Assembly (NCBI RefSeq): GCF_030548175.1
Contig: NZ_JAUORX010000012.1
Location: forward strand, 1 to 64,000
Source of the DNA: Cognatishimia sp. 1_MG-2023
Lineage (GTDB): Bacteria > Pseudomonadota > Alphaproteobacteria > Rhodobacterales > Rhodobacteraceae
Direction: 5' to 3'
Length of the DNA stretch: 64,000 bases
This document shows, in pieces, positions 62,983-64,000 of this stretch. Position 1 is the first letter of the stretch. Each line of letters begins with the position of its first letter. The translations under genes were made by a program, and so were the position numbers. The notes under the pieces are model-generated. The model made no database searches. It was not told where the DNA came from and saw only the letters and a list, made by a program, of their open reading frames with translations.

Positions 62983-64000
62983 ATGACGAAGGAAACTGAC
63001 GGCTTTTCCACACGCGCAATCCACCACGGATACGATGCGAAAGATCATCAAGGCTCTCTAAACCCACCTGTCTATATGACATCTACCTTTACCTTTGAAA
63101 CCGCAGAATCCGGCGGTGCCATGTTCGCAGGTGAACAGGCAGGTCATTTTTACAGCCGCATCTCTAACCCAACGCTCGATCAGCTTGAACAGCGCATTGC
63201 AAATCTCGAAGGCGCAGAAGCCGGCCTTGCAACCGCATCAGGCATGGGCGCGATCAGCTCTGTCTTCTGGACCTTCGTCAAAGCAGGCGACGAGGTTATC
63301 ATCGACAAAACGCTCTATGGCTGCACCTTTGCATTCCTGAGCCACGGCCTCACAAAGTTCGATGTAACCGTAAAGCCCGTCGATATGACGGACCCCAAAA
63401 ACGTCCAAGAGGCGATCACGGATCGCACCAAGGTCGTTTATTTCGAAACGCCGGCCAACCCCAACAATCGCCTCGTGGATATCACAGCCATTTCTGAGAT
63501 TGCTCACAAAGTTGGCGCGCGCGTGGTCGTCGATAACACCTATGCCACACCGGTGCTGACCCGCCCTATCGAACATGGCGCAGACATCGTCTTGCACTCA
63601 GCTACGAAATACCTCGGGGGTCACGGTGATCTGATCGCCGGCCTTGTCGTTGGGTCCGCCGAAGACATGATGCAAGTCCGCCTCATTGGCGTGAAAGACA
63701 TGACTGGTGCGGTTATGGCCCCGCTCACAGCCATGCTTATCCTACGAGGCCTTAAAACCCTTGAGCTACGCGTTGAGCGCCATTGCCAATCAGCCCGCAA
63801 AATTGCCGAAGCCTTGCAGGCCCACCCGGCCGTTTTGAACGTCGCCTATCCAGGCCTCGATAGCTTCCCCCAAGCAGAGCTAGCCCAACGGCAAATGGCA
63901 AACTTCGGGGGCATGGTCCCGTTTGAAGTAAAAGGCGGGAAAGCCGGCGGCATCGCCATGATGAACCGCCTCAAACTCATTCAGCGGGCCGTGAGCCTGG
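62983..64000 (+). CDS. megL: Methionine gamma-lyase (3' end cut off by window)
   Basis: Open from the ATG at 62983 (GGGGAG site) to the window end, 339 residues of about 400. Cys/Met-metabolism PLP enzyme: YSRISNPTLDQLEQRIANLEGAE near residue 50, PLP lysine Lys209 (HSATKYLGGHGD) and Cys114 in TLYGCTFAFLSHG. This cysteine distinguishes methionine gamma-lyase from cystathionine enzymes, which makes the assignment firm. It splits methionine to methanethiol, 2-oxobutyrate and ammonia. Sense-strand third positions are rich in C, unlike the plus-strand genes in the first half of the window. Confidence 0.93.
   Translation, partial: MTKETDGFSTRAIHHGYDAKDHQGSLNPPVYMTSTFTFETAESGGAMFAGEQAGHFYSRISNPTLDQLEQRIANLEGAEAGLATASGMGAISSVFWTFVKAGDEVIIDKTLYGCTFAFLSHGLTKFDVTVKPVDMTDPKNVQEAITDRTKVVYFETPANPNNRLVDITAISEIAHKVGARVVVDNTYATPVLTRPIEHGADIVLHSATKYLGGHGDLIAGLVVGSAEDMMQVRLIGVKDMTGAVMAPLTAMLILRGLKTLELRVERHCQSARKIAEALQAHPAVLNVAYPGLDSFPQAELAQRQMANFGGMVPFEVKGGKAGGIAMMNRLKLIQRAVSL

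Noticed and set aside
1-64000. tRNA, rRNA, CRISPR array, insertion sequence or prophage
   Set aside because: Looked for repeats with spacers, transposase or integrase motifs and tRNA T-arm sequences; none convincing was seen by eye.

Overview
The window looks like accessory chromosome of a marine Rhodobacterales (Roseobacter-group) alphaproteobacterium. This is inferred from protein style: several Tat-type periplasmic binding proteins, many ABC importers for nitrogen-rich organics, GcvA-type LysR regulators paired with EamA exporters, and a G+C content near one half. I see no rRNA, tRNA, CRISPR array, IS element or phage gene, so the species cannot be fixed.

Layout. 1-5282: end of a PotABC-type importer (ATPase cut by the window edge), a cysteine hydrolase, an EamA transporter and a GcvA-like LysR gene. 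5333-16291 (minus strand): RidA followed by two consecutive, paralogous dipeptide/oligopeptide-type ABC importers, each with binding protein, two permeases and a fused two-domain ATPase. 16620-23272 (minus): arginine/ornithine block with an ornithine cyclodeaminase-like reductase, M20 amidohydrolase, arginase, ornithine cyclodeaminase, EamA transporter and NhaC antiporter, with a divergent LysR gene. 24417-31981: cysteine hydrolase, RidA, LysR, then a PxpA (LamB/YcsF) operon with a Liv-type ABC importer whose permease and ATPase are fused. 32089-42671: N-carbamoyl-amino-acid-hydrolase-like enzyme, LysR, a second Liv-type importer, amidase and a cobalt-type nitrile hydratase with its activator, i.e. 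a transport plus nitrile -> amide -> acid route. 42845-45472: an unexplained cluster of three small NTF2/SnoaL-fold proteins and one ABM-domain protein beside a LysR gene. 45659-50962: glutamate-semialdehyde dehydrogenase, a broken aminotransferase, an ACT-domain protein, a second NhaC and a LysR gene. 51024-54499: small membrane protein and a polar-amino-acid ABC importer. 54606-58750: cytoplasmic-looking sulfatase, LysR, and the start of a tripartite tricarboxylate transporter (TTT) operon. 58750-64000: housekeeping genes (truncated aceE, two Lrp regulators, hisC, and megL, which runs off the window).

Taken together most genes serve scavenging of organic nitrogen: uptake by six ABC systems and one TTT system, then amide, nitrile, arginine and N-carbamoyl/oxoproline chemistry feeding ornithine, proline and glutamate. 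Seven LysR genes each sit next to one catabolic block, which suggests substrate-by-substrate control.

The most notable points are a junction near 58,745-58,754 where truncated tctB and truncated aceE meet tail-to-tail; an aminotransferase that has lost its middle; a 14-bp element in inverted orientation at two sites that ties the sulfatase to the TTT operon and the LysR gene between them; hairpins directly after four of the six binding-protein genes; and the NTF2/ABM cluster of unknown role.
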